Source: Actinoallomurus iriomotensis (GTDB lineage: Bacteria > Actinomycetota > Actinomycetes > Streptosporangiales > Streptosporangiaceae). From it: a DNA stretch of 64,000 nt. The stretch lies in assembly GCF_030269445.1 (NCBI RefSeq), contig NZ_BSTJ01000012.1, forward strand, positions 310,001 to 374,000. Direction: 5' to 3'. Position numbers and translations under genes: made by a program. Positions 1 to 9,413 of this stretch are shown here, one piece after another. Position 1 is the first letter of the stretch, and each line of letters starts with the position of its first letter. The notes beneath the pieces were generated by a model. That model ran no database searches. It had not been told where the DNA came from and saw only the letters and a program-made list of their open reading frames with translations.

Positions 1-182
1 CGGGCCCGTCGGACCGGATGCCGTGCAGCGGCCGGGCCGAAAGCCGGGGCGGTGTGTGTGCCGCATGCGACTGCGGGACAATTCAAGGGCAGGGGCCGTG
101 CGCGCCCAGTCCGCTTGGACGACAGCTTGGGCGACCTCTTGCGTGACAGGTCCGATAACGCGAGAACGGAAGGCATGGGCCG
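1..182. other. Left-edge intergenic stretch, no gene recognised
   Basis: No convincing reading frame lies here; the short open frames overlap in several phases and lack ribosome sites. A GATAAC hexamer at 154-159 could be a -10 box for the small ORF that follows, but I find no -35 at normal spacing. In related actinomycetes lysS lies upstream of lsr2, so this is probably the tail of the lysS-lsr2 spacer (inference). Confidence 0.4.
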
Positions 183-326
183 ATGTGGAACGACCTTGCG
201 GCGCTCGTCCCCCCTCTCACGGTGGCAGCAGTGTTCTTCGCAGGCGTGTTCTGGGTGGTGCGGAGAGAGATGGGCGGTAAGCGGAGGCGGGAAGACGCGC
301 CGGAGAAGCGCAACGGGGGGCGGTAA
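183..326 (+). CDS. Small single-pass membrane protein upstream of lsr2
   Basis: This 47-codon frame starts MWNDLAALVPPLTV. It has one hydrophobic segment at residues 5-26 (rich in A, V, F), followed by an arginine/lysine-rich tail with the run GGKRRRED. Such an N-out/C-in micro-protein is plausible at the membrane. Purines (aacggaaggc) precede the ATG by about 8 bases. It ends 143 bp before lsr2 on the same strand. I infer that it is real from its composition (one helix plus a positive-inside tail) and position; no function is known to me. It is not a shadow of another gene, because no larger coding frame covers this stretch. Confidence 0.6.
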   Translation: MWNDLAALVPPLTVAAVFFAGVFWVVRREMGGKRRREDAPEKRNGGR

Positions 327-358
327 GCTCCCCGCCGCCGGATGGATTGCCGGTGATT

Positions 359-376
359 ACGCACCGTAACGTGCGT
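359..376. promoter_or_regulatory. Palindrome and -10-like box upstream of lsr2
   Basis: ACGCAC and GTGCGT form perfect 6-bp arms around CGTAAC. A TAAACT hexamer at 379-384 directly follows and could be the lsr2 -10 box, which would put the palindrome over the -35 region. That is the expected place for a repressor or autoregulation site. The regulator is unknown. Confidence 0.35.
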
Positions 377-469
377 GCTAAACTTCCAGCGTTGGAATTG
401 TCATCGGGAGCCACGGAGGTATATCTTTGGCAACCGAATGCAGTTTGCTCCGGTGAAAGGTCAGTCTCC

Positions 470-802
470 ATGGCAGAGCAGATCATTAAGCGCCTCATCG
501 ACGACATCGATGGGGGGGAGGCAGAGGAGACGGTCCAGTTCTCTCTCGACGGCGTCCCATATGAGATCGATCTGAGCGCCGCCAACGCCAAGAAGGTGCG
601 GGATTCCCTGGCGCCGTTCGTGGAGCACGCCCGCAAGGCCGGTGGGGCCGCCGCCGGTGGCCGCCGGCGTCGCAGCCGCGCCGCGTCGAGCCGCGAGCGC
701 AGCGCGGACATCCGTGCGTGGGCGAAGGCGCGTGGCATCAAGGTGAACGAGCGTGGACGCATCCCGGCGACCGTCGTCGAGGAGTACGAGCGCGCGCACT
801 GA
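470..802 (+). CDS. lsr2: Lsr2 nucleoid-associated H-NS-like protein
   Basis: A 110-residue protein that binds AT-rich DNA and silences horizontally acquired genes. The N-terminal half (residues 1-55, MAEQIIKRLIDDIDGG onward) is the dimerisation/oligomerisation domain. A basic Gly/Arg linker (about 57-77) leads to the C-terminal DNA-binding domain, which carries the RGR AT-hook-like motif near residues 95-97 and ends EEYERAH. The length matches the family. I chose the ATG at 470 because GAAAGG lies 9 bases upstream and the protein then starts exactly as other Lsr2 proteins do; the frame is open further upstream, but that extension is not family-like. A strong hairpin follows the stop. Confidence 0.96.
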   Translation: MAEQIIKRLIDDIDGGEAEETVQFSLDGVPYEIDLSAANAKKVRDSLAPFVEHARKAGGAAAGGRRRRSRAASSRERSADIRAWAKARGIKVNERGRIPATVVEEYERAH

Positions 803-823
803 TCGAATACAGCTCCGGTGAGT

Positions 824-856
824 GGCCCGTCGCCCGGCCCCAGGGGGCGACGGGCC
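824..856 (+). terminator. Hairpin terminator after lsr2
   Basis: GGCCCGTCGCCC at 824-835 pairs perfectly with 845-856 (12 bp) across a 9-base loop, 22 bases after the lsr2 stop. There is no T-tract, as is common for actinomycete terminators. Confidence 0.75.
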
Positions 857-870
857 GTTCGCTTGCGGCG
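857..870. promoter_or_regulatory. Possible ClgR-type box upstream of clpC
   Basis: GTTCGC-N5-GCG matches the motif I recall for ClgR, the activator of clp and lon genes in actinobacteria. It sits 174 bp before clpC, between the lsr2 terminator and the gene. The distance is long for direct activation unless the clpC promoter lies further upstream than expected, so this is only a candidate. Confidence 0.35.
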
Positions 871-1044
871 TACGGGGAACATCACGGCCCCGCGCGGTAG
901 TTGGATGAGGATGAACGGGCTTGCCCAGGGGAACGTCTTCCGTTGGGACTACCGAGTGGCGGCGTCTGCCGGGCGGGCTAGCATGCGGAAGGACAGAGTC
1001 GGACATTCCGGCTACTGCCCAACCGCTCTGTGAGGAGCGACGAG

Positions 1045-3552
1045 ATGTTCGAGAGGTTTACGGACCGCGCGCGGCGGGTTGTCGTCCTGGCTCAGGAAGA
1101 GGCCAGGATGCTCAACCACAACTACATCGGCACCGAGCACATCCTCTTGGGCCTCATCCACGAGGGCGAGGGTGTTGCCGCCAAGGCTCTGGAGAGCCTG
1201 GGCATCAGCCTCGAAGCCGTGCGCCAGCAGGTCGAGGAGATCATCGGCCAGGGGCAGCAGGCACCTTCGGGACACATCCCGTTCACTCCGCGGGCGAAGA
1301 AGGTCCTTGAGCTCTCGCTGCGTGAGGCGCTTCAGCTCGGCCACAACTACATCGGGACCGAGCACATCCTGCTCGGCCTGATCCGTGAGGGCGAGGGTGT
1401 GGCCGCCCAGGTTCTGGTGAAGCTGGGTGCCGATCTGAACCGCGTGCGGCAGCAGGTGATCCAGTTGCTGCACGGATACCAGGGCAAGGAACCCGCCTCC
1501 TCGGGCGGGCCCTCAGAGGCGGCTCCGTCGACCTCTCTTGTGCTGGACCAGTTCGGCCGCAACCTGACGCAGGCCGCGCGTGAAGGCAAGCTCGACCCGG
1601 TCATCGGGCGCGAGAAAGAGATCGAGCGGGTCATGCAGGTGCTGTCCCGCCGTACCAAGAACAACCCGGTCCTGATCGGTGAGCCCGGCGTCGGTAAGAC
1701 GGCGGTCGTCGAGGGGCTGTCCCAGAAGATCGTCAAGGGGGAGGTCCCCGAGACGCTGAAGGACAAGCAGCTCTACACCCTCGACCTGGGCGCGCTGGTG
1801 GCCGGTTCCCGCTACCGCGGTGACTTCGAGGAGCGCCTGAAGAAGGTGCTCAAGGAGATCCGCACCCGCGGCGACATCATCCTGTTCATCGACGAGCTGC
1901 ACACGCTGGTCGGTGCGGGTGCCGCCGAAGGCGCGATCGACGCCGCCAGCATCCTCAAGCCGATGCTGGCCCGCGGTGAGCTGCAGACCATCGGCGCGAC
2001 GACGCTCGACGAATACCGCAAGTACCTGGAGAAGGACGCCGCGCTCGAGCGCCGCTTCCAGCCGATCCAGGTCGCCGAGCCGTCGCTCAGCCACACGATC
2101 GAGATCCTCAAGGGCCTGCGCGACCGCTACGAGGCCCACCACCGCGTCTCGATCACCGACGGTGCGCTGGTGGCCGCGGCCCAGCTGGCCGACCGCTACA
2201 TCAGCGACCGGTTCCTGCCGGACAAGGCGATCGACCTCATCGACGAGGCCGGCTCGCGCATGCGCATCCGCCGCATGACCGCGCCGCCGGACCTGCGCGA
2301 GTACGACGAGAAGATCGCCGACGTGCGACGCGACAAGGAGTCCGCGATCGACGCGCAGGACTTCGAGAAGGCCGCCGCGCTGCGCGACCGGGAGAAGCAG
2401 CTTCTCCAGGCCAAGGCGCAGCGGGAGAAGGAATGGAAGGCCGGCGACATGGACGTCGTCGCCGAGGTCACCGAGGAGCTGATCGCGGAGGTTCTCGCGA
2501 CGGCGACCGGCATTCCGGTCTTCAAGCTCACCGAGGAGGAGAGCGCTCGCCTGCTCCGCATGGAGGACGAGCTCCACAGGCGGGTCATCGGCCAGAACGA
2601 CGCCATCAAGGCGCTGTCCCAGTCGATCCGCCGCACGCGCGCGGGTCTGAAGGACCCCAAGCGCCCGGGTGGTTCGTTCATCTTCGCGGGCCCGTCGGGT
2701 GTCGGTAAGACCGAGCTGTCCAAGACGCTCGCCGAGTTCCTGTTCGGCGACGAGGACGCGCTGATCCAGCTGGACATGTCCGAGTTCATGGAGAAGCACA
2801 CGGTCTCGCGGCTGTTCGGCTCTCCGCCCGGATACGTCGGCTACGAAGAGGGCGGCCAGCTGACCGAGAAGGTCCGCCGCAAGCCGTTCTCCGTCGTCCT
2901 GTTCGACGAGATCGAGAAGGCCCACCCCGACATCTTCAACTCGCTGTTGCAGATCCTGGAGGACGGGCGCCTCACCGACGCCCAGGGCCGCGTGGTCGAC
3001 TTCAAGAACACGGTCGTGATCATGACGACCAACCTCGGCACGCGCGACATCTCCAAGGGCCTGTCGGTCGGCTTCGCACGGGAGAACGACGAGCAGGGCT
3101 CGTACGACCGGATGAAGGCGAAGGTCAACGAGGAGCTCAAGCAGCACTTCCGGCCGGAGTTCCTCAACCGCGTCGACGACACGGTCGTCTTCCACCAGCT
3201 CACGCCGAAGGAGATCATCCAGATCGTCGATCTGATGATCGCCAAGGTCGACGAGCGGCTCAAGGACCGCGACATGGGCATCGAGCTGCGCCAGGAGGCC
3301 AAGGACCTGCTGGCCGAGCGCGGCTACGACCCGGTCCTGGGCGCTCGGCCGCTGCGCCGCACCATCCAGCGGGAGATCGAGGACAACCTGTCCGAGAAGA
3401 TCCTGTACGGCGAGCTGCGCGCGGGCGAGATCGTCATGGTGGGTGTCGAGGGCACCGGCGAGACGGCGAAGTTCACCTTCACCGGCGAGCCCAAGCCCGA
3501 GCCCGCCGTCCCGGCCTCCGCCGGCGCCGCCGAGCCGGTCAACCACCCGTAA
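1045..3552 (+). CDS. clpC: ClpC AAA+ unfoldase of the Clp protease
   Basis: An 835-residue class I Clp/Hsp100 ATPase that unfolds substrates and feeds them to ClpP in the cytoplasm. Two N-terminal Clp repeats (residues 1-145) each contain [13 protein letters not shown]. The first AAA+ module has Walker A GEPGVGKT near residue 212, a UVR-type coiled M-domain lies at about 415-450, and the second AAA+ module has GPSGVGKTE near residue 549. The C-terminal D2-small domain includes LGARPLRR. The chosen ATG gives the standard [11 protein letters not shown] start and has GAGGAG 7 bases upstream; a GTG 15 bases earlier is less likely. It is essential in mycobacteria. A strong terminator follows. Confidence 0.98.
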   Translation: MFERFTDRARRVVVLAQEEARMLNHNYIGTEHILLGLIHEGEGVAAKALESLGISLEAVRQQVEEIIGQGQQAPSGHIPFTPRAKKVLELSLREALQLGHNYIGTEHILLGLIREGEGVAAQVLVKLGADLNRVRQQVIQLLHGYQGKEPASSGGPSEAAPSTSLVLDQFGRNLTQAAREGKLDPVIGREKEIERVMQVLSRRTKNNPVLIGEPGVGKTAVVEGLSQKIVKGEVPETLKDKQLYTLDLGALVAGSRYRGDFEERLKKVLKEIRTRGDIILFIDELHTLVGAGAAEGAIDAASILKPMLARGELQTIGATTLDEYRKYLEKDAALERRFQPIQVAEPSLSHTIEILKGLRDRYEAHHRVSITDGALVAAAQLADRYISDRFLPDKAIDLIDEAGSRMRIRRMTAPPDLREYDEKIADVRRDKESAIDAQDFEKAAALRDREKQLLQAKAQREKEWKAGDMDVVAEVTEELIAEVLATATGIPVFKLTEEESARLLRMEDELHRRVIGQNDAIKALSQSIRRTRAGLKDPKRPGGSFIFAGPSGVGKTELSKTLAEFLFGDEDALIQLDMSEFMEKHTVSRLFGSPPGYVGYEEGGQLTEKVRRKPFSVVLFDEIEKAHPDIFNSLLQILEDGRLTDAQGRVVDFKNTVVIMTTNLGTRDISKGLSVGFARENDEQGSYDRMKAKVNEELKQHFRPEFLNRVDDTVVFHQLTPKEIIQIVDLMIAKVDERLKDRDMGIELRQEAKDLLAERGYDPVLGARPLRRTIQREIEDNLSEKILYGELRAGEIVMVGVEGTGETAKFTFTGEPKPEPAVPASAGAAEPVNHP

Positions 3553-3567
3553 CCGCACGATCTGACC

Positions 3568-3600
3568 AAGACCCGCGTCCCGCTGAGGGGCGCGGGTCTT
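3568..3600 (+). terminator. Intrinsic terminator after clpC
   Basis: AAGACCCGCG at 3568-3577 pairs with CGCGGGTCTT at 3591-3600. The stem extends inward through TCCC/GGGG with one wobble, giving about 14 bp and a 5-base loop. It starts 16 bases after the clpC stop. Confidence 0.85.
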
Positions 3601-3720
3601 GTGCGTCATGGGGAGAGGTGTCGCCAGTACCACCCCCGATCCGGGGTCCAGGCCCAGGGACTCTCGCACGCATCCTTGCGAGGGTTTTGACGGAGCCCAG
3701 ACCATCGGAGAGGAGATCCC

Positions 3721-4437
3721 ATGACGACGACGGTGGTTCCGCCGGCGAAGGCGACGCGAGGGCCGGAGCGGCGCCGGCGCGGCCGTACATGGCCGTTGGT
3801 CCTGCTCGCCGTGCTGTGCGTGGCGCCTCTGGTGTACCTGCTGACCGCCTACGTCCCGCCGGAGATGAGCCGCAGCCGGGTGCCGGAGACCGACACCTTC
3901 GCCTACGTCCTGCTCGTCGCGCACATCTTCACCGCGTCGGTGGCCCTCATCGCGGGCCCGCTGCAGTTCTGGCCGTGGCTGCGGCGGCGCGGTAAAGCGC
4001 ACCGCTGGATCGGGCGCGCCTACCTGTTCGCCGGCGTGTTCCCCAGCGCGGTGCTCAGCATTCCCGTCTCGGTACAGACCTCCACGTTCGGGGTGAGCAG
4101 CCAGCTGGCGACCGGGGTCTTCTCGGTCGTGTGGTTCGGCACTGCCTACGCGGCCTATCGCGCCGCCCGCCGGCGCCGGTACGCCGACCACCGGCAGTGG
4201 ATGATCCGTAACTTCGCGCTGACCTTCGGCAAGGTCACCAACACGCTGCTCCAGGTGCCGGTCTACCTCCTCGTCGCGGCGCAGGACGGCGCGTTCGGAC
4301 GCGGTGACGACACGACTCTGATCACGCACGACATCGCCGGCACGACCTCGTGGCTCGCGTTCGTGCTCAACCTGCTGATCGCGGAGTGGTACCTCCAGCG
4401 CCGCTACGGTTCCCTGCGCGCCTCGCGCGTCAGCTAG
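3721..4437 (+). CDS. DUF2306-type membrane protein
   Basis: A 238-residue integral membrane protein. After a basic N-terminus there are about six hydrophobic segments, for example residues 25-45, 60-85 and 100-120. The pairs HRWIGRAYL (about 95-103) and HRQWMIRNFALTF (about 158-170) are typical of the DUF2306 family, whose conserved histidines may bind heme or metal; function is unassigned. GGAGAGGAG precedes the ATG. It converges on mutY and its stop overlaps the mutY stop by 8 bp. It stands alone transcriptionally behind the clpC terminator. Confidence 0.8.
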   Translation: MTTTVVPPAKATRGPERRRRGRTWPLVLLAVLCVAPLVYLLTAYVPPEMSRSRVPETDTFAYVLLVAHIFTASVALIAGPLQFWPWLRRRGKAHRWIGRAYLFAGVFPSAVLSIPVSVQTSTFGVSSQLATGVFSVVWFGTAYAAYRAARRRRYADHRQWMIRNFALTFGKVTNTLLQVPVYLLVAAQDGAFGRGDDTTLITHDIAGTTSWLAFVLNLLIAEWYLQRRYGSLRASRVS

Positions 4438-5305
4438 GCAGGGCGTAGCGGCCGTCGTCGAGTGGGTCGACCAGGCCGTCCTCGATGAGGGCGGCCAGGG
4501 AGCGTTCGCGCTGGAGCGCGTCGGCCCACACGTCGTCCAGGGCGGCCTTCTCCACCGGGCCGTCGGCGTGGCGCAGGACGTCGAGGAGGCGGCCCCGGCA
4601 CTGGCGGTCGGTGCCCGCGTACGTCTGGCCCCTGCGCGGCGGGCCGTCGTACGGGGGCTTGCCGGCCAGGCGCCATTCACACTCCGCCACCAGCGGGCAA
4701 GCGGCGCAGCGCGGCGACCGGGCCGTGCACACCAGGGCACCGAGCTCCATGATCGCCACGGACCACCGGGCGGCCACCGGCGGGTCCTCCGGCAGCAGGG
4801 ACTCCGCGACGCGCACCTCGGCGGTCGTCTGGGTCTTCGGCGGGTACTCCACCCCGGTGACCACGCGGGCCAGCACGCGCCGGACGTTGGTGTCCAGCAC
4901 GGCGTGCCTCCTGCGGTACGCGAAGCTGGCGACGGCCGCGGCCGTGTACGCGCCGACGCCCGGCAGGGCGCGCAGCTCGTCGTAGTCGGCCGGGACCACG
5001 CCGTCGTGCCGCTCGGTGATGGCGCGGGCGCTCGCGTGCAGGTTGAGCGCGCGGCGCGGGTAGCCGAGGCGGCCCCAGGCCCGTACGGCCTCGCCGGGCG
5101 GCTCCTTGGCGAGGTCGGCCGGGGTGGGCCAGCGGGCGAGCCACGCCTCGTACGCGGGCAGCACGCGGACGACCGGGGTCTGCTGGAGCATGATCTCGCT
5201 GACGAGTACGGCCCACGGCGAGGCGTCGGGACGGCGCCACGGCAGATCCCGGGCATGCTCGGCGTACCAGGTCAGAACGGGTTCGGCGTATCTGGGTTCA
5301 TGCAT
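4430..5305 (-). CDS. mutY: A/G-specific adenine DNA glycosylase MutY
   Basis: A 291-residue base-excision repair enzyme that removes adenine mispaired with 8-oxoguanine. The helix-hairpin-helix glycosylase core has the catalytic Glu37 in SEIMLQQTP and Asp138 in VLDTNVRR. The 4Fe-4S cluster ligands are Cys193, Cys200, Cys203 and Cys209, with the classical C-x6-C-x2-C-x5-C spacing. The C-terminal 8-oxoG recognition domain is short, as in other actinobacteria. I prefer the ATG at 5305 (MHEPRYAEP). An upstream ATG at 5362 would add 19 atypical residues and leave almost no room for the divergent promoter of the gene at 5372. Confidence 0.94.
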   Translation of the reverse strand: MHEPRYAEPVLTWYAEHARDLPWRRPDASPWAVLVSEIMLQQTPVVRVLPAYEAWLARWPTPADLAKEPPGEAVRAWGRLGYPRRALNLHASARAITERHDGVVPADYDELRALPGVGAYTAAAVASFAYRRRHAVLDTNVRRVLARVVTGVEYPPKTQTTAEVRVAESLLPEDPPVAARWSVAIMELGALVCTARSPRCAACPLVAECEWRLAGKPPYDGPPRRGQTYAGTDRQCRGRLLDVLRHADGPVEKAALDDVWADALQRERSLAALIEDGLVDPLDDGRYALPS

Positions 5306-5371
5306 GACGCAATCGATCCTGGCACGGCGGGTCGCGACAACTCGCCATGATCGAAAAAGCATACTGAGCGT

Positions 5372-6043
5372 ATGGAGTCAGACACGGACCGTACGCGATA
5401 TCTGGACCCGGATGTCGAGGACGACCCGGACGACACGGAGGCGTACTGGCGCCGGCGCGTGTACGTCCTGGCGGGCGGGATCACTCTGATCGCCCTGGTG
5501 GCGTGGGCCTGCTCCGGCTCGGCGCACAAACGGTCGACGGCGCAGGTGCGCAACGCCGCCGCCACCGAGAGCCCGACGCCGACCCCGTCCGCCGCGGCCC
5601 CGAAGCCGACCGCCACCGTGACCGTCACCGCGTCCCCGACCGCGCTGCCGTCGGCGCCCAGACGCGCCGGTGACACCTGTGCCCCGCGTGACGTCGTGGT
5701 GGGCGTGACTCCGGCGGGCACGGTGTTCAAGGGCCGGCAACACCCGAGGTTCGGCCTGAGCGTGGTCAACACGGGCCGCCGCGCGTGCACGTTCGACGTC
5801 GGCCCGAAGGCCCTGCTGATCCGCATCTCGTCCGGCTCGGACCGGGTGTGGTCCTCGGACCGGTGCGTGTCCGGCGCGGGCGCGAACATCCAGATGCTCC
5901 GGCGCGGCGTCCCGTACCTGGCGACCCTCGACTGGGACCGCCGCCGTTGCAACAGCGACGCACACGCCGCTCCGGGCACGTACGTCATCGCCGTGGGGGC
6001 GCCCGGTATCAAGACCCGCCGGGAGGTCTTCCGTCTCGGCTGA
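5372..6043 (+). CDS. Membrane-anchored protein with Thr/Pro linker
   Basis: A 223-residue protein, divergent from mutY. An acidic cytoplasmic N-terminus (residues 1-28, many Asp) precedes one membrane helix at about 33-50. A Thr/Pro/Ala-rich linker (about 65-92) leads to an extracytoplasmic domain (95-223) with four cysteines in CAPRD, ACTF, RCVS and RCNS, probably two disulfides in a beta-sandwich. The general plan, a type II anchor plus linker plus small beta domain, is common in actinomycete envelope proteins. I do not recognise a named family. The ribosome site is weak. Confidence 0.75.
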   Translation: MESDTDRTRYLDPDVEDDPDDTEAYWRRRVYVLAGGITLIALVAWACSGSAHKRSTAQVRNAAATESPTPTPSAAAPKPTATVTVTASPTALPSAPRRAGDTCAPRDVVVGVTPAGTVFKGRQHPRFGLSVVNTGRRACTFDVGPKALLIRISSGSDRVWSSDRCVSGAGANIQMLRRGVPYLATLDWDRRRCNSDAHAAPGTYVIAVGAPGIKTRREVFRLG

Positions 6044-6074
6044 GGCGGTCTCCGCGCCGCGCAGGCCGTCGTGC

Positions 6075-6656
6075 TCACGCCGGTAGCGACAGGTGCGGCG
6101 TGACGTCTCGCGGTGATACGTGCGGCGCGGCGCAAATAGGGAGACCGGGCTCCCAGCGGTGCAGGACCAGGCCGTGGAACCGGATGACACGCCCGGCATC
6201 GCAGGTCCTCTCGACCACCGCGGCGTCGCTGAACGCCCGGAACATGGTCCCGAGGTCGGTCAGCAGCCGCCTGTCGGCGTGCCGGGCCAGCCGGGGGAAC
6301 ACCTCCAGCTCCTCATGAAGGATCGCCTGACGCGTCACCACGACGAGCCGGGTGATCAGTGCGTCGAACGCGGGGCTGTCCGGTCTGGTCACGCTGAGGT
6401 CGGCCAGCAGCCGTTCCATCCGGGCGTCGATGTCGGCGTGCTCGGCCGAGCCGACCACCCATTCGGGCACGACCTCGCGGACCAGCGGATACAGGTACAG
6501 CTCCTCGGCGACCACATGCCGCATCACCTCGGCGGTCATCTCGTCGACGAGCCCGTCGCGCGCCGGGCCACGGGCCGTCAGCCGCACGAGCAGATCCCCG
6601 AGACGACGGTGATCACGCGTGATCACACTGATCAACGAGCTGTCATCACCGTCCAT
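6075..6656 (-). CDS. Hemerythrin HHE domain protein
   Basis: A 193-residue cytoplasmic protein of the hemerythrin HHE cation-binding group, which uses a four-helix bundle to hold a di-iron site. Visible ligand-like positions are the His of ITRDHRRL (about residue 15), HVVAEE (about 47-52), SAEHADID (about 70-77) and LHEELEVFP (about 115-123). It may act in oxygen, NO or peroxide sensing; this is not determined. I chose the ATG at 6656 (MDGDDSSLI) because the 15 upstream residues are Arg/Cys-rich and unlike the family. It stands alone, 185 bp from the disA stop and on the same strand. Confidence 0.85.
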   Translation of the reverse strand: MDGDDSSLISVITRDHRRLGDLLVRLTARGPARDGLVDEMTAEVMRHVVAEELYLYPLVREVVPEWVVGSAEHADIDARMERLLADLSVTRPDSPAFDALITRLVVVTRQAILHEELEVFPRLARHADRRLLTDLGTMFRAFSDAAVVERTCDAGRVIRFHGLVLHRWEPGLPICAAPHVSPRDVTPHLSLPA

Positions 6657-6800
6657 CGGACACCTCTGACACCTTGCCCTCCGCGTGACCTCTGTGGGCA
6701 CGCCCGAGCCGGTACGGACCCCCTCCCAGAATCGCGCGGCGGCGGACGCCGGACCATCGCGTTAGGTCACTTCCGGGATGGACCTGCGGCGGTTTCGACG

Positions 6801-6815
6801 GGGACCGAAGGTCCC
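6801..6815 (-). terminator. Weak hairpin after disA
   Basis: GGGACC-GAA-GGTCCC forms a 6-bp stem 27 bases beyond the disA stop. It may end the radA-disA transcript, but the stem is short and there is no T-tract. Confidence 0.3.
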
Positions 6816-6841
6816 GGCCGCGCGCCGGGGCGGCGGAGCGG

Positions 6842-7924
6842 TCAGACGTAGCGTTCGAGGATGGAGGACTCGGCCAGGCGGGACAGTCCCTCGCGGACGC
6901 TGCGGGCGCGGGCCTCGTCCACGCCGCCGACCGACTGCAGGTCGTCGATGCCCGCGGCCAGGAGCTTCTGCAGGCCGCCGAAGTGCTCCACCAGGCGCTC
7001 GACGACCAGGCTCGGCATGCGGGGGACCTTGGCCAGGAGGCGGTAGCCCTTGGGGCTCACCGGGATGTCCAGCGGGTCGTTGCCGGAGAACGCCAGAACG
7101 TCCGCGACCGTCGTCAGGTCGAGGAGCTCGCTGGCCGACAGGCGGTTGAGGGACTCCAGGACGTCGGCGACCCGGCGGGGACCGCGGCCCTGGGGCTGGT
7201 AGTCGCGGACGATGAGCTCGCGGTCGGCGTCGACGCCGGAGACCAGCTCGTCGAGCTGGAGCGACAGCAGGCGGCCGTCGGTGCCCAGCTCGACCACGTA
7301 GCCGTTGATCTCGTCGGCGATGCGGCGGACCATCTCCAGGCGCTGCACGACGGCGCTCACGTCGCGGACGGTGACGAGGTCCTCGATCTCCAGGGCGGAC
7401 AGCGTGCCGGCGACCTCGTCGAGGCGCAGCTTGTAGCGTTCGAGCGTCGCGAGCGCCTGGTTGGCCCGCGACAGGATGGCCGCCGAGTCCTCCAGGACAT
7501 AGCGCTGGCCGTCGAGATAAAGCGCGATTATGCGCATGGACTGGCTGACCGACAGCACCGGGAAGCCGGTCTGCTTCGCCACCCGCTCGGCGGTGCGGTG
7601 GCGGGTGCCCGACTCCTCGGTCGGGATGGTCGGGTCGGGCATCAGGTGGACGCCGGCGCGGACGATGCGCGTGCAGGTGCTGTCGATGACGATCGCACCG
7701 TCCATCTTCGCCAACTCGCGCAGACGCGTCGAGGAGAACTCCACGTCGAGCTGGAAACCGCCCGTGCAGAGGCCGGCGACGATCTTGTCGTACCCGAGAA
7801 CGATCAGACCGCCGGTGTGGCCGCGCAGGATGCGTTCGAGCCCGTCGCGGAGTTGGGTCCCCGGCGCGACGGCGGCAAGGGTTGCGCGCCGACGCTCGTC
7901 TTTACCCTTGTCATGTGCTGGCAC
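6842..7924 (-). CDS. disA: DNA integrity scanning diadenylate cyclase DisA
   Basis: A 360-residue enzyme that converts two ATP to c-di-AMP while scanning DNA. The N-terminal DAC domain has the active-site motifs DGA at residues 75-77 and RHR at 108-110 (within [12 protein letters not shown]). A helical linker (about 150-290) connects to the C-terminal helix-hairpin-helix DNA-binding domain (about 300-360). Both catalytic motifs are intact and the length is normal. It lies 91 bp downstream of radA on the same strand, the conserved actinobacterial arrangement. The product is a second messenger for osmotic and cell-wall homeostasis. Confidence 0.97.
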   Translation of the reverse strand: MPAHDKGKDERRRATLAAVAPGTQLRDGLERILRGHTGGLIVLGYDKIVAGLCTGGFQLDVEFSSTRLRELAKMDGAIVIDSTCTRIVRAGVHLMPDPTIPTEESGTRHRTAERVAKQTGFPVLSVSQSMRIIALYLDGQRYVLEDSAAILSRANQALATLERYKLRLDEVAGTLSALEIEDLVTVRDVSAVVQRLEMVRRIADEINGYVVELGTDGRLLSLQLDELVSGVDADRELIVRDYQPQGRGPRRVADVLESLNRLSASELLDLTTVADVLAFSGNDPLDIPVSPKGYRLLAKVPRMPSLVVERLVEHFGGLQKLLAAGIDDLQSVGGVDEARARSVREGLSRLAESSILERYV

Positions 7925-8015
7925 GTGACCCCCGGAGGTCGCTGGACGGCGGTCAGTTTATCGGTGAACGCGCCCGGCAGGCTCCTCCGCTCGGCCCAAA
8001 ATGGGGGGCCGATGG

Positions 8016-9413
8016 TCATGCTTGCGGACCACCCGCGGCGAACGCGATGTCCAACGCGGACCAGACGGCGTCCGTTTCCACCACTTGCATACCCTCATCG
8101 GTGACGATCGTGCCACTCGACCGTGTGGTGGGGTCCAGCGAGCCCGCGGGCACGACGGCGCGCCGGTAGCCGAGCCGCGCGGCCTCCGACAGCCGGCGCT
8201 TGGCCGCCTGCACCCCGCGCACCTCGCCGGCCAGCCCGACCTCGCCGAACGCCACCAGATCGGCGGGCAGCGTCAGGTCGTTGGCGGCGCCCGTGACGGC
8301 CAGCGCCACCGCGAGGTCGACCGACGGCTCGCCCAGGCGCACGCCGCCGACCGTCGCGGCGTACACGTCGCGGTCGTGCAACTTGACGCCGCACCGTCGC
8401 TGGAGCACCGCCAGCATCATCGCCACCCGTGAGGAGTCGAGGCCGGAGGTCATCCGCCGGGGGTTGGCCAGCGGCGAGGGCGCGACCAGCGACTGGACCT
8501 CGGCGACGAGCGGCCGCCGGCCCTCGAGCGTGACGGTGACGCAGGTGCCGGGCGCCGGCTTCTCCTGCCGGGTGAGGAACAGGCCGCTCGGGTCGGGCAG
8601 CCCCACGATGCCCATCTCCGACAGGTCGAAGCAGCCCAGCTCGTCGGTCGGGCCGTAGCGGTTCTTCACCGCGCGGATCATGCGCAGGCGGCTGTGCCGG
8701 TCGCCCTCGAAGTAAAGGACCACGTCGACCAGGTGCTCGAGGACCCGAGGGCCGGCGATCGAGCCGTCCTTGGTCACGTGGCCGACGACGACCGTGGTGA
8801 TGCCGCGTTCCTTCGCGACGCGGATGAGGTTCGCCGCGACCTCGCGCACCTGGCTCACCCCACCCGGCGCGCCGTCGATCTCGGCCGAGCCGATCGTCTG
8901 GATCGAGTCGACGACGAGCAGCTCGGGCGCCACGGAGTCGACCTGCCCGAGCACGGCCGACAGGTCGGTCTCGGCGGCGATGTAGAGCTTGGCGGCGATG
9001 GCCCCGACCCGGTCGGCGCGCAGGCGCACCTGCTCGGCGGACTCCTCGCCGGTGACGTAGAGGACCGGACCGCGTGCGGCGTGCAGGGCCGCGACCTCCA
9101 GGAGCAGCGTCGACTTGCCGATGCCCGGCTCGCCGGCGAGCAGCATCACCGCGCCGGGCACCAGGCCGCCACCCAGGACCCGGTCGAGCTCGTCCAGCCC
9201 GGTCGCGGTCGTCTGCGCGGCCTGGACGTCGACCTCGCCGATCGGCCGTGCGGGGGAGCTCACCGGCCCGGCCGTGACGACCCGCGCGGGCTTGGCCGCG
9301 CCCGCGACGTCGACGGTGCCCCATGCCTGGCATTCGCCGCAGCGGCCGACCCACTTGGAGGTCTGCCAGCCGCACTCGGCACAGCGGTACGCCTGTTTCA
9401 CGGTCTTCGCCAT
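8016..9413 (-). CDS. radA: DNA repair protein RadA/Sms
   Basis: A 465-residue RecA-like ATPase involved in branch migration and processing of recombination intermediates. A C4 zinc finger uses Cys11, Cys14, Cys25 and Cys28. Walker A is GEPGIGKST. The family signature usually written KNRFG reads KNRYG here (AVKNRYGPTDELG). The C-terminal Lon-like domain includes GEVGLAGEVRGV. The ATG at 9413 gives MAKTVKQAYRC, the normal start; the frame stays open for 35 more codons but those residues are not RadA-like. It is probably co-transcribed with disA. Confidence 0.97.
   Translation of the reverse strand: MAKTVKQAYRCAECGWQTSKWVGRCGECQAWGTVDVAGAAKPARVVTAGPVSSPARPIGEVDVQAAQTTATGLDELDRVLGGGLVPGAVMLLAGEPGIGKSTLLLEVAALHAARGPVLYVTGEESAEQVRLRADRVGAIAAKLYIAAETDLSAVLGQVDSVAPELLVVDSIQTIGSAEIDGAPGGVSQVREVAANLIRVAKERGITTVVVGHVTKDGSIAGPRVLEHLVDVVLYFEGDRHSRLRMIRAVKNRYGPTDELGCFDLSEMGIVGLPDPSGLFLTRQEKPAPGTCVTVTLEGRRPLVAEVQSLVAPSPLANPRRMTSGLDSSRVAMMLAVLQRRCGVKLHDRDVYAATVGGVRLGEPSVDLAVALAVTGAANDLTLPADLVAFGEVGLAGEVRGVQAAKRRLSEAARLGYRRAVVPAGSLDPTTRSSGTIVTDEGMQVVETDAVWSALDIAFAAGGPQA

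Noticed and set aside
1513-5256. A 1247-codon minus-strand open frame running antisense through clpC and past it
   Set aside because: It is the high-GC complement of clpC and overlaps mutY out of frame; its translation is low-complexity Arg/Ala/Leu sequence without motifs.
5306-5362. Upstream ATG at 5362 as the mutY start
   Set aside because: It adds residues not typical of MutY and runs into the divergent gene's promoter space.
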